Below are positions 14,121 to 20,019 of a DNA stretch of 20,158 nucleotides, in pieces; positions within the stretch are counted from its first letter, which is position 1, and the number at the start of each line of letters is the position of its first letter. Made by a program: the position numbers and the translations under genes. Below the pieces are notes generated by a model. The model saw only the letters and a program-made list of their open reading frames with translations. It did no database searches and was not told where the DNA came from. Source of the DNA: a virus; IMG/VR virus record IMGVR_UViG_3300009604_003017, positions 1 through 20,158 of that record; one strand, written 5' to 3'.

Positions 14121-15195
14121 CTAGGTCGTGTTCCATCATAATGTGAATAAGATCTTCTAGCCCATGCGTTGGCTCCCACCCTAGTTTTGTTCTAGCCTTA
14201 GAATAATCGCCCCTGAGATAATCCACCTCTGCCGGTCTGTAAAACTCTGGGTCGATAGTAACAAAGCGGTCCCAATTTTCTATTCCCACGCAACCAAATG
14301 CGTAATTTAACAGGTCTTTAATGGTATGTGTCTCCCCTGTGCAAACGACATAATCATCCGACTCATCCTGTTGCAGCATTAGCCACATGGCTATTACATA
14401 GTCTTCAGCATAGCCCCAGTCCCGATGTGCCTCCAGATTCCCTAAACGCAGCTTTGGAAATCTTGAATACGCCACCTGATCCGATTTTCTTTCAGGAATA
14501 TAAACCTCGTCATCGCCAACCGCTAACTGTTCCGGGCTAATGTCAAGCTGCTCGCACCAAGATATAAACTGGCCTATCCACTTGGTGATTTTTCTAGTTA
14601 CGAAGTTCTCTCCTCTTCGTGGGCCTTCGTGATTAAACAAGATACCAGTACTAGCGTGTAGCCCATAAGCTTCTCTGAATAATCTCGTGGCATAATGCGC
14701 GGCGCACTTGGCTATCGCGTAAGGCGACTGTGGTAGAAACTTTGTCTCTTCGTCTTGGTATTTTGATCCGTCTCTAGGATCAATATCATAAGAACCTCCA
14801 AACATCTCGCTTGAAGACGCTTGATAGAATCTGCATCCGAACATGTCTAGATCCACAATGCTCTGAAGTATATTAAAGCATCCCTTGCCTGTAATATCCC
14901 AAGTTAGTCCCGGCTGCTTAAAAGAGACACCCACATGCGACTGCGCAGCTAGGTTATAGACTTCATCTACGTCCTCGTTATCCTTTAAGATACTTATCAC
15001 GCTATGCACATCTGTTATGTCTCCTTGGACCAGATGGAAGTGGGGGCATCCGAGTCGATCCTTTATTCTTTGTGTAGTATCTACACTGCATCGCCTCGCA
15101 ACTCCAGTTACATCATAGCCCTTGGAGAGCAACAAATCTGTCAGATGGCTTCCATCCTGTCCCGTTACTCCAAAAATGATTGCTTTCCCGTGCAT
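14095..15195 (-). CDS. gmd: GDP-mannose 4,6-dehydratase
   Basis: A 366-aa short-chain dehydrogenase-family enzyme converting GDP-mannose to GDP-4-dehydro-6-deoxymannose, the precursor of GDP-fucose, GDP-rhamnose and perosamine. It shows the Rossmann motif GVTGQDGSHL (9-18), NLAAQSHVGVSF (81-92), the ASSSEMFG stretch (126-133) with catalytic-type Ser/Glu, and the Y159-x3-K163 pair in SPYAIAK. FNHEGPRRGENFVTRKI (about 187-203) is strongly diagnostic of Gmd. A strong AGGAGG site lies 6 bases before the ATG, overlapping the stop of the upstream membrane-protein gene. No downstream Fcl/WcaG reductase is seen, so the product would need host enzymes or be a 6-deoxy sugar made by another gene. It is separated from the main sugar cassette by nuclease and protease genes. 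Confidence 0.93.
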   Translation of the reverse strand: MHGKAIIFGVTGQDGSHLTDLLLSKGYDVTGVARRCSVDTTQRIKDRLGCPHFHLVQGDITDVHSVISILKDNEDVDEVYNLAAQSHVGVSFKQPGLTWDITGKGCFNILQSIVDLDMFGCRFYQASSSEMFGGSYDIDPRDGSKYQDEETKFLPQSPYAIAKCAAHYATRLFREAYGLHASTGILFNHEGPRRGENFVTRKITKWIGQFISWCEQLDISPEQLAVGDDEVYIPERKSDQVAYSRFPKLRLGNLEAHRDWGYAEDYVIAMWLMLQQDESDDYVVCTGETHTIKDLLNYAFGCVGIENWDRFVTIDPEFYRPAEVDYLRGDYSKARTKLGWEPTHGLEDLIHIMMEHDLDETIQGLS

Positions 15196-15196
15196 G

Positions 15197-15802
15197 TTAT
15201 CCTCCTACTTTCTCTGGTAACCTAGGTGGTGGCAACTGATGGAAACTGATTCCCCCGTTTCTTGTGAGGCTTCCGCCACCCTTCCCTTTAGCGCTGTCCC
15301 CTTTCCCGCTCTTGGCCGCTCCTTTTTCCGCTTTTCCTTTCCCCTTCTTTCCGCTCTTTCCTCTTTCTCCTCCTACCTGTTCTCCTCTCTTAATCATCTC
15401 TATAGCTCTCTGCGATTGTTCGTGCAGACCCCTAGAGTAATCTAGACGATACGCTCTAGGTCTTGACTTTCCGTCATAGAAAGATAGCAGATAGTCTTCC
15501 CATGATTCGTGTTTCTCTACAGTCTTGGATAGGGGCTTTGTCCAGATATATACAGCCCCCTCGCTCCCTGTCTTCTTGTCGGGTTCGCTGACCACTACCC
15601 AGTGTACTAGAAACTTCTCTGGTAGGATTTCCTCGGTGGGCCAGCCCATGAAATCTTTAACAGAAAAACCTACGGATAAACAGAAATATAATGAGAACAT
15701 GATCATAAGAGCCTTACTGAGCCAGTGCCCCTTAGACCCTATAATAAACCACAGAATCAATACCGCTATAATAACAAACCCTAAACCTAAAGAAAAATTC
15801 AT
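15197..15802 (-). CDS. Membrane protein with Gly/Lys-rich tail, unknown function
   Basis: A 201-aa protein with two predicted transmembrane helices (about residues 4-22 and 29-48), a folded middle region (FSVKDFMGWPTEEILPEKF, VHWVVV, AVYIWTKP, RAYRLDYSR), and a C-terminal low-complexity tail from about residue 146 with repeated Gly-Lys and Ala-Lys-Gly patterns. No named family comes to mind. It directly follows the ExbD-like gene with an ATGA overlap, so I infer it belongs to the same membrane complex as the ExbB/ExbD-like pair, perhaps as an effector or anchor. The basic tail could bind nucleic acid or anionic polymer, or be a flexible linker. It is followed by gmd after one base. Confidence 0.75.
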   Translation of the reverse strand: MNFSLGLGFVIIAVLILWFIIGSKGHWLSKALMIMFSLYFCLSVGFSVKDFMGWPTEEILPEKFLVHWVVVSEPDKKTGSEGAVYIWTKPLSKTVEKHESWEDYLLSFYDGKSRPRAYRLDYSRGLHEQSQRAIEMIKRGEQVGGERGKSGKKGKGKAEKGAAKSGKGDSAKGKGGGSLTRNGGISFHQLPPPRLPEKVGG

Positions 15803-16404
15803 AAGCCTACAGCCTCTTTCTTTACAAGAGATAGGGGAAGCTGATTTACTTCCGTCACTTTCCCGTCCTTGTCTAAAACAAATCTAAAAGCAGTCTTCTC
15901 GTCTCCGCTATCCCCCAGTATAACCTTTTTGATTACTACTGTCTTAAAGGAAGGGTTGATTTTATCCAGTTGTATTGTGACCTCTGTAATAGCTTTCTCG
16001 TCCCGTCTCTTATACATGTGAACGTTGACTATATATTCTCCCCGATTAAATCCTCTCAGGGTAACAATTTCCTTATTCTCCTTATGTTCTACAGGTCCGA
16101 ATGGAGTCTGTACGATATCATTTATTTTACCTAGGTCGTCACGATCAAGGTGCATAAGCCCTTCCTCGCGCCTCATAAAAGCTACTAGGTTGCCCTGTGG
16201 GTCTCTAACATACGTATCTACATCATTGTCCAGATCTTTAGCCCACGTCACAGTGATAATGTAATCCGCCTTAGATTTAACGTTGTTTTTATTCTTGCTA
16301 GGATTGATGAGGATAAAAGATAAGATAAACAGCGCTGCGAAACATAGCAGCGTGTTGAATAGAAGGTCTAGGAAGGCCAAGCTAGTATGATAGTTACGTT
16401 TCAT
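15799..16404 (-). CDS. ExbD/TolR-like membrane protein with periplasmic DVD-type domain
   Basis: A 201-aa protein with one N-terminal transmembrane helix (about residues 9-33) carrying a single aspartate D13 in SLAFLDLLFNT. A membrane Asp in this position is the proton-carrying residue of ExbD, TolR and MotB. After the helix is an extracytoplasmic domain with strands YIITVTW, DVDTYVRDPQGN (61-72) and an acidic turn HLDRDDLG (85-92), a pattern like the DUF2135/YfaP-type domain DVDLxVxDPxG. It is immediately preceded by an ExbB/TolQ-like gene (4-base overlap), giving the ExbB-ExbD order of proton-driven membrane motors. There is no OmpA peptidoglycan-binding domain, which argues against MotB or ZorB. 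Its function in a phage is unknown; energised transport, membrane disruption or lysis control are possible. Confidence 0.7.
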   Translation of the reverse strand: MKRNYHTSLAFLDLLFNTLLCFAALFILSFILINPSKNKNNVKSKADYIITVTWAKDLDNDVDTYVRDPQGNLVAFMRREEGLMHLDRDDLGKINDIVQTPFGPVEHKENKEIVTLRGFNRGEYIVNVHMYKRRDEKAITEVTIQLDKINPSFKTVVIKKVILGDSGDEKTAFRFVLDKDGKVTEVNQLPLSLVKKEAVGL

Positions 16405-16907
16405 TTTCTCACTTGGTCAATTGCCTGATTAAGATTGAAATACTGTATCTTGAGAAGAGAACTACAGATTAGCCCCACTAGGGTACTATATAACGCCGTT
16501 GACATCCCTCCACCAAGATTCTTGATAAGACCCTGCACGGTATTAATATCGGAAACGTCTACTTGGGCCAGACCCGAAAGCATCATAACGAACCCAATCA
16601 CCGTTCCCATCATACCGATACTAAGACAGAGATCACTCGTAAACCACCCAACCTCCATCAAGCCCTCTATTTTTGCAACGATGTGCTCATCTTCATCACT
16701 AGAGTCTATAAATCTACTCAGTCTCCACGTCTTCATTCCACACCACGTTGACATTCCCATGAAAATACCCATGAGGACAAAGCTTAGCTTGGTCGAATCT
16801 TGCTCCCATAAGACCACCAGCCCCCCACTCATTGCTACCAAGGTCAGCCCTATAAGAGTAGCAACAAATAAAAGCCACCATTTAAGGAATAAGGTATGTC
16901 TAATCAC
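16401..16907 (-). CDS. MotA/TolQ/ExbB-like proton channel protein
   Basis: A 168-aa membrane protein starting with GTG at 16905-16907. It has helices at about residues 8-33, 41-58, 93-113 and 133-153. The core shows DLCLSIGMMGTVIGFVMML (compare ExbB GLFGTVWGIM) with polar T102, and GGGMSTALYSTLVGLICSS with T142 aligned to the ExbB ATAIGL threonine; these two residues line the proton path in E. coli ExbB. Length and topology fit a short ExbB/TolQ. It forms with the downstream ExbD-like gene a pair that would couple proton motive force to movement of a periplasmic domain. It overlaps the upstream 55-aa gene by 8 bases and has GGGAGGATGG before the GTG. Confidence 0.82.
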   Translation of the reverse strand: MIRHTLFLKWWLLFVATLIGLTLVAMSGGLVVLWEQDSTKLSFVLMGIFMGMSTWCGMKTWRLSRFIDSSDEDEHIVAKIEGLMEVGWFTSDLCLSIGMMGTVIGFVMMLSGLAQVDVSDINTVQGLIKNLGGGMSTALYSTLVGLICSSLLKIQYFNLNQAIDQVRK

Positions 16908-17067
16908 GTTCCCATCCTCCCGAAGTCACCGAATACTTCTCGGTAGTGCCGCACCTTTTACATTTCCGATGCGAAATAGCATGTGACTCAATGCCCCCAC
17001 CCTTCCATATATATTCCCACAGATGCCAACCCAGCCAACAGAAAAACTTCAACACGTTAAGCCACAT
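16900..17067 (-). CDS. Small Trp-rich CxxC protein, 55 aa
   Basis: A 55-codon frame beginning MWLNVLKFFCWLGWHLW and containing a likely zinc knuckle, HRKCKRCG (C36-x2-C39 with an adjacent His). The N-terminal half is amphipathic and Trp/Phe-rich. It overlaps the ExbB-like start by 8 bases, as its neighbours do. Similar short proteins with an HLWEY-type tryptophan segment and a CxxC pair occur in phages, but I know of no function. It may bind a membrane or a metal and assist the membrane pair made from the next genes. The coupling supports its reality. Confidence 0.65.
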   Translation of the reverse strand: MWLNVLKFFCWLGWHLWEYIWKGGGIESHAISHRKCKRCGTTEKYSVTSGGWERD

Positions 17068-17070
17068 AAT

Positions 17071-17856
17071 TTATTCCTTTGCTGTCTCTGGCGTTAAAAA
17101 TGGCTGGTCCACCTGACCATCCGAGTACTTATGGTATGCCGATAATCTCTGTTTCTCATTTTCCATGGCCAACCTCATCTTTTCCATTTCTATCCCGTAC
17201 TGCTTAGTAAGATCCGGGTTCTTCATTAGGTGGGCTATCCACCCTATAAAAGTCTGACGCGAATCTTCCAGTTCTTTAATACGCTGCTCCCGCGTTCCCT
17301 TCATCTCCTTAAGCATGGCGTTCTTCTTTGTCTGAAGATCACGGTAGTCACGGTTCAAGGACTCCTGTGCTGCTCGTAGCGCTGCGGCCTGTCTTTCCAA
17401 GTTAAGAATAAAGTCACGGTCACGATCTTCTTCTGAGCGATTCTTTTCCTCTTGGACCATCTTCTCCAAGGAATTGATCTGATCTATATTCTCTTTATTT
17501 TGCTTAAGTGAGCGATTCATAAGTAGCTCTAGCTTAATGGCGTCCACGACCTGCAATTCTTCCGTTGGAAATACGTCGTCCTTAAACTGCGAGATGATTC
17601 GAGACCAGTGATACTTAAATAGCTCAAGTTCCGATTCCGTAAACTGTTGCCTAAGCTCACTCCAGTAAGGGCGATCCTCAAGAGAAAACTCCATCTCTTC
17701 TTCTTCTGATAGTCCGAGTCTTAGCTTGCGCTTAATGAACGCTTCGATAGAGGAGGGGTCACGATTAAGCTCTGCGGCGATATTGTCAACACTCATCGTG
17801 TTCGCGTGGTCCGTTATATAGCGGACCTCCTTTTTTGATAAACGGCCCTTACGCAT
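17071..17856 (-). CDS. HTH/coiled-coil protein, possible small terminase or DNA-binding adaptor
   Basis: A 261-aa protein with an N-terminal helix-turn-helix-like region (SKKEVRYITDHANTMSVDN, IAAELNRDPSSIEAFIKRKL), where the pattern IAAELNRDPSSIEAFI is a homeodomain-like/HTH signature. From about residue 105 to 240 there is a long charged region with heptad periodicity (coiled coil), for example DQINSLEKMVQEEKN and AAALRAAQESLNRDY. A DNA-binding HTH plus coiled coil is typical of small terminase subunits, which bind pac/cos and partner with TerL, but here the large subunit is about 14 kb away in the operon. The alternative is a transcription co-factor for the sigma protein encoded just upstream. 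GGGGAG precedes the ATG and an 8-base overlap joins the sigma gene. Confidence 0.6.
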   Translation of the reverse strand: MRKGRLSKKEVRYITDHANTMSVDNIAAELNRDPSSIEAFIKRKLRLGLSEEEEMEFSLEDRPYWSELRQQFTESELELFKYHWSRIISQFKDDVFPTEELQVVDAIKLELLMNRSLKQNKENIDQINSLEKMVQEEKNRSEEDRDRDFILNLERQAAALRAAQESLNRDYRDLQTKKNAMLKEMKGTREQRIKELEDSRQTFIGWIAHLMKNPDLTKQYGIEMEKMRLAMENEKQRLSAYHKYSDGQVDQPFLTPETAKE

Positions 17857-18343
17857 ATCCCTGCTCCCCTAAAATCTCCGTAACAACAGCAAGTACTTCT
17901 TCTCTTCGAGACTTGGGAACGTAAACATCGTTAATGATCTTCAGGTAGTCGGCACGATACGAGGCGTGGAGCTTTATATCTAACAAGGCCAGCATCTGGC
18001 TATAGTCAAGCTTATCCTCGTTACATTGACGATGATCAACAATATTATCCTCATTCACAAGCTGGCCGGGCATCACAACTCGCCGCTTTTCTTCTTCGCT
18101 ACTAATGAAATAATTGTCACGTACAAAGTTCTTTAGGCGATTAGAAAGATGTACTGAAAGGAAGTTCTCTAATGGGCGATTATGGTCATAGCGTTCCATG
18201 GCATCCATGCAGATTATAAAAGCTTCCTGTTTAATATCGTCTATGTCATAACCGTAAAAAGTATACTTGGGGGCAATCTTGTTAACGACGAAGGTTATCT
18301 CTTTAGCAACCTGCTCCTCTGTCATATTAGGGGGGATTTTCAT
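17849..18343 (-). CDS. RNA polymerase sigma factor-like protein (phage, region 2)
   Basis: The 164-aa protein has a sigma-70 region 2-like core: VVNKIAPKYTFYGYDIDDIKQEAFIICMDAMERYDHNRP LENFLSVHLSNRLKNFVRD (about residues 18-77). The DIDDIKQEAF and ERYD..R..EN(F/Y) L phrases are the region 2.1-2.2 pattern that binds the beta' clamp helices. Length is short, like T4 gp55 and related late sigma factors, which recognise a simple TATAAATA-type -10 element. I infer it directs late transcription by host RNA polymerase. It has AGAGGA 7 bases before the ATG. A region 4 is not evident, and the C-terminal part (LDIKLHASYRADYLKIINDV) is not assigned. Confidence 0.78.
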   Translation of the reverse strand: MKIPPNMTEEQVAKEITFVVNKIAPKYTFYGYDIDDIKQEAFIICMDAMERYDHNRPLENFLSVHLSNRLKNFVRDNYFISSEEEKRRVVMPGQLVNEDNIVDHRQCNEDKLDYSQMLALLDIKLHASYRADYLKIINDVYVPKSRREEVLAVVTEILGEQGYA

Positions 18344-18344
18344 G

Positions 18345-19154
18345 CTATTCCTCTTCGAGCCAAGCTACGGTCTTCCACTCGGTTCCATTAAAAACCTCTA
18401 GGCGATTGATGGTAGTATTATATATAATGCTTCCCTTCTGGGCCGGAGGCTTTGTATCATTATCGTATGAGGGAAGGGCGCGTAATACAGACGCGGAGAC
18501 GGCAGCGTCTTTGCGTTCCAGATCAATACGGCGAGCTTTGAGCTTTAGTTGTTTCTGGGTCTTTACGATAGCTTCAACGGCGTCATGATCCAGATCTCCC
18601 ATCATCTCGCGTAACTCGTCCATATCTATGGACTGCACCATGTTATCTTTACGACCTAGGAGAGAATTATCGTCTATCTCAACGGGAGTGGGATTAAAGG
18701 GGCCTATAGAGGCAATAACGGAATTTGGCGATGCTAAAGCCTCAACATAAGTATGAGGAGTAACCGTCATGGCCCTTATGTGAGTGAACGGAGGCTCAAA
18801 CTCTCTGGGTGTGTTCCCCGGAGACGGATTCTGATACTTTGGCGAATCTCCGAAGCCTATACAAATCTCGCGCTCTAGTGATACCTTCCCGCCTCTGGTA
18901 GATGCTACAGTTCCTATGCCACGCTCAAATAGGGTCATTTCTCCTTGATTAAAACTCTCTATAACATAATGACACCTATTTCCTACGCCTATTATATTCT
19001 TGAAGGTTCTATCGGTATCTTCCCTGCTTAAAAACGCCGCTAAAGAATCATTAACCTCAATCAGGGCCTTGGTGCCTTTCAGTACCATGTCCGTACCTTT
19101 GCCTACGGTACAAAGCTCTACGGCACCGGTCTGAAATTTATTCTTGTGCGCCAT
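18345..19154 (-). CDS. Probable phage structural protein
   Basis: A 269-aa protein of unrecognised family at the start of the operon, with a Gly-rich and charged N-terminal half and a C-terminal segment KGSIIYNTTINRLEVFNGTEW (near 240-260). This last phrase matches a motif seen in many phage tail fibre or structural proteins (G-x-I-x-YN-x-x-x-N-x-x-x-x-YNG-x-x-W). I therefore infer a virion or tail protein, without being able to name it. GAGGA precedes the ATG and it overlaps the 54-aa gene by 17 bases. A helix-rich charged stretch around residues 175-220 (MDELREMMGDLDHDAVEAI) may form a coiled coil. Confidence 0.6.
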   Translation of the reverse strand: MAHKNKFQTGAVELCTVGKGTDMVLKGTKALIEVNDSLAAFLSREDTDRTFKNIIGVGNRCHYVIESFNQGEMTLFERGIGTVASTRGGKVSLEREICIGFGDSPKYQNPSPGNTPREFEPPFTHIRAMTVTPHTYVEALASPNSVIASIGPFNPTPVEIDDNSLLGRKDNMVQSIDMDELREMMGDLDHDAVEAIVKTQKQLKLKARRIDLERKDAAVSASVLRALPSYDNDTKPPAQKGSIIYNTTINRLEVFNGTEWKTVAWLEEE

Positions 19155-19302
19155 CTTCAGGTTCCTCTTCTTCCTCTAAGATTTCAGCAAGGGGCTTGTC
19201 TTCTTTTAACATGTCATCAATAACTTGATCGTTAAGAGAGGCAGTGGCCTTGCAATCCAATTGCGTTTCGACTTTACCGATGTGTTTGGACTTGTCTGGC
19301 AT
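19138..19302 (-). CDS. Small acidic protein, 54 aa
   Basis: A 54-codon frame starting at 19300-19302 and ending in an acidic tail (ILEEEEEPEDGAQE). AGGA lies upstream of the ATG, and the end overlaps the next gene by 17 bases. It is the first gene after the candidate leftward promoter. I do not recognise a family. It may be a chaperone-like partner of the structural protein or an anti-host acidic peptide. Positional logic and codon frame make it likely real. Confidence 0.65.
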   Translation of the reverse strand: MPDKSKHIGKVETQLDCKATASLNDQVIDDMLKEDKPLAEILEEEEEPEDGAQE

Positions 19303-19345
19303 AATATCATTCCTATTGAAGTAAGTAATAGATGCTGTATACTTG

Positions 19346-19374
19346 ATTATACACTATTAGAGACATAAAAACAC
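19346..19374 (-). promoter_or_regulatory. Candidate leftward operon promoter
   Basis: Read on the minus strand, TATAAT lies at 19346-19351, about 44 bases before the 54-aa gene's start codon. The -35 position at 17 bp spacing has only a weak match (GTGTTT), so the site is a strong -10 with a poor -35. No T4-type TATAAATA is seen here. Transcription would begin near 19339. Confidence 0.45.
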
Positions 19375-19516
19375 ACATTGGAGCAAAACAAAGAGGGGCG
19401 AAGAGGGGGGATTGGGTGATACATTTGGATTGTTTGGGCCAGATTGCGTGTGGACCACCCCCGACAATAAGGCAATATAGGTAAGATGGGCAAAAGAAGA
19501 TAAAACTACCCCCTTT

Positions 19517-19590
19517 GGTAAGTAAGATAATCTAGGCAAGATAAGAGACAATGGCAAGATAAGCAAAAAAAAGGCTATAGGCAAAGAACA
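19517..19590. repeat. Imperfect direct repeats, about 18-bp period
   Basis: GGCAAGATAAG occurs exactly at 19535-19545 and again at 19553-19563, an offset of 18 bp. Related units start at 19517 (GGTAAGTAAGA) and at 19573/19580 (GGCTATAG, GGCAAAGA), and looser ones at 19471 and 19480. An 18-bp spacing with A-rich units suits iterons or binding sites of a replication or regulatory protein. The short length and lack of spacers rule out a CRISPR array. Confidence 0.55.
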
Positions 19591-19631
19591 TAGTCTAAGC
19601 ACAATACACAGAAAAGGATGAATATAGCAAA

Positions 19632-19654
19632 GGGGGGAGATGGGTGGGGGGGGG
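19632..19654 (+). other. Potential G-quadruplex motif
   Basis: On the plus strand, runs of six, three and nine G are separated by four bases and one base, satisfying the G3+N1-7 pattern four times if the nine-G run is split. It lies about 75 bases upstream of the tandem promoter block. A structured G-rich strand could affect replication initiation or transcription. It could also be a polymorphic homopolymer tract, and sequencing errors are plausible in the G9 run. Confidence 0.4.
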
Positions 19655-19728
19655 AAGAATGACTAATAACTGATACTGAGACTCAATCTCAATAAGATAC
19701 AGTGTAATAATTACAATAAATGCTCAAT

Positions 19729-19800
19729 AAAATACTTTGATAAAATTCTGGAATAACTAATGATAGGGGTTGACAATTGACGATAATATATATATAATAC
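19729..19800 (+). repeat. Tandem promoter block, copy 1 (72 bp)
   Basis: This 72-bp stretch is homologous to 19911-19982, with 52 of 72 positions identical by hand alignment. Shared parts are AAAATACTTT at the start, TCTGGAATA in the middle, TTGACAATTGACGATA, and TATAATAC at the end. The offset is 182 bp. It carries a complete sigma-70 promoter and is followed by a CAA-rich leader and a short reading frame. Confidence 0.85.
19770..19798 (+). promoter_or_regulatory. Consensus sigma-70 promoter P1
   Basis: Exact TTGACA at 19770-19775, a 17-bp spacer and exact TATAAT at 19793-19798. Expected transcription start is near 19805, giving a leader of about 35 nt before the 22-codon frame. A full consensus with optimal spacing suggests strong host-polymerase transcription, as for an early phage gene. 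Confidence 0.9.
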
Positions 19801-19839
19801 AAGCATACAAAACAACAACAACAAACGAAAGAAACAAAC

Positions 19840-19908
19840 ATGACCATCATCATCATCATCATTGCAAAGCTGACCTTACTTGCCTTGATTGTAGAGGCGA
19901 CAGGCTAA
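19840..19908 (+). CDS. 22-aa hydrophobic leader peptide or toxin-like small ORF
   Basis: ATG at 19840-19842, stop TAA at 19906-19908. The peptide starts MTIIIIIIAK, with six Ile codons (five ATC then ATT) followed by LTLLALIVEATG, so it is a single hydrophobic segment of about 15 residues with one Lys. It follows promoter P1 and a CAA-rich leader, at the position matching the start codon after P2. The Shine-Dalgarno is weak (GAAAG). It could be a translated leader that controls downstream expression, a small membrane peptide acting on the host (compare Ibs/TisB-type peptides in size and character), or a remnant of a duplicated gene start. No protein evidence exists. Confidence 0.45.
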   Translation: MTIIIIIIAKLTLLALIVEATG

Positions 19909-19918
19909 GTAAAATACT

Positions 19919-19935
19919 TTCCAGAATGTCTGGAA
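19919..19935. promoter_or_regulatory. Inverted repeat, candidate operator
   Basis: TTCCAGA-ATG-TCTGGAA is a perfect 7-bp inverted repeat with a 3-bp centre, starting 33 bp before the P2 -35 box. Copy 1 of the block keeps only the right half (TCTGGAA). No T-run follows, so it is unlikely to be a terminator; a repressor or activator site is more likely. The protein is unknown. Confidence 0.4.
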
Positions 19936-19951
19936 TAGTATACGATTGGTC

Positions 19952-19980
19952 TTGACAATTGACGATACACTTAGTATAAT
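19952..19980 (+). promoter_or_regulatory. Consensus sigma-70 promoter P2
   Basis: Exact TTGACA at 19952-19957, 17-bp spacer and exact TATAAT at 19975-19980. Transcription would start near 19987, giving a leader of about 33 nt rich in CAA repeats before the ATG at 20020. The two tandem promoters would both feed the rightward gene. Confidence 0.9.
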
Positions 19981-20019
19981 ACACTCATGAGAAACAACAA
20001 CAACACAAAGGCAAACGGA

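Larger units (their letters stand above)
19303..19728. other. Divergent non-coding control region with G-runs and repeats
   Basis: No credible gene lies here, although an 81-codon minus-strand frame at 19357-19602 exists. The plus strand is purine-rich, with runs of G at about 19393-19427 and 19632-19654, a block of imperfect direct repeats at 19471-19590, and an AT-rich stretch before the tandem promoter block. It separates the leftward operon from rightward transcription and could hold a replication origin or binding sites for a regulator. Confidence 0.7.
19911..19982 (+). repeat. Tandem promoter block, copy 2 (72 bp)
   Basis: Second copy of the 72-bp block (first at 19729-19800). It retains TTGACAATTGACGATA and TATAATAC exactly, and differs mainly in the spacer of the -10 region and between bases 11-41 of the block. 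It also gains a perfect inverted repeat absent from copy 1. Confidence 0.85.

Noticed and set aside
15799-16907. Zorya ZorA/ZorB or flagellar MotA/MotB pair
   Set aside because: The channel protein lacks the long cytoplasmic tail of ZorA and the partner lacks an OmpA-type peptidoglycan-binding domain.
19517-19590. CRISPR array
   Set aside because: Repeats are about 11 bp, contiguous and imperfect, with no unique spacers of regular length and no cas genes.
19357-19602. 81-codon minus-strand reading frame in the control region
   Set aside because: Low-complexity translation of a purine-rich repeat tract with no ribosome-binding site, lying upstream of the operon promoter.
19919-19935. Rho-independent terminator after the 22-codon frame
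   Set aside because: The hairpin arms are only 7 bp with a 3-base loop and no T-run follows.
19770-19955. Plus-strand frame starting with TTG at the P1 -35 box
   Set aside because: It would begin inside the -35 element upstream of its own transcript, so it is not translated from P1. Its His-rich part is the ATC repeat read in another frame.
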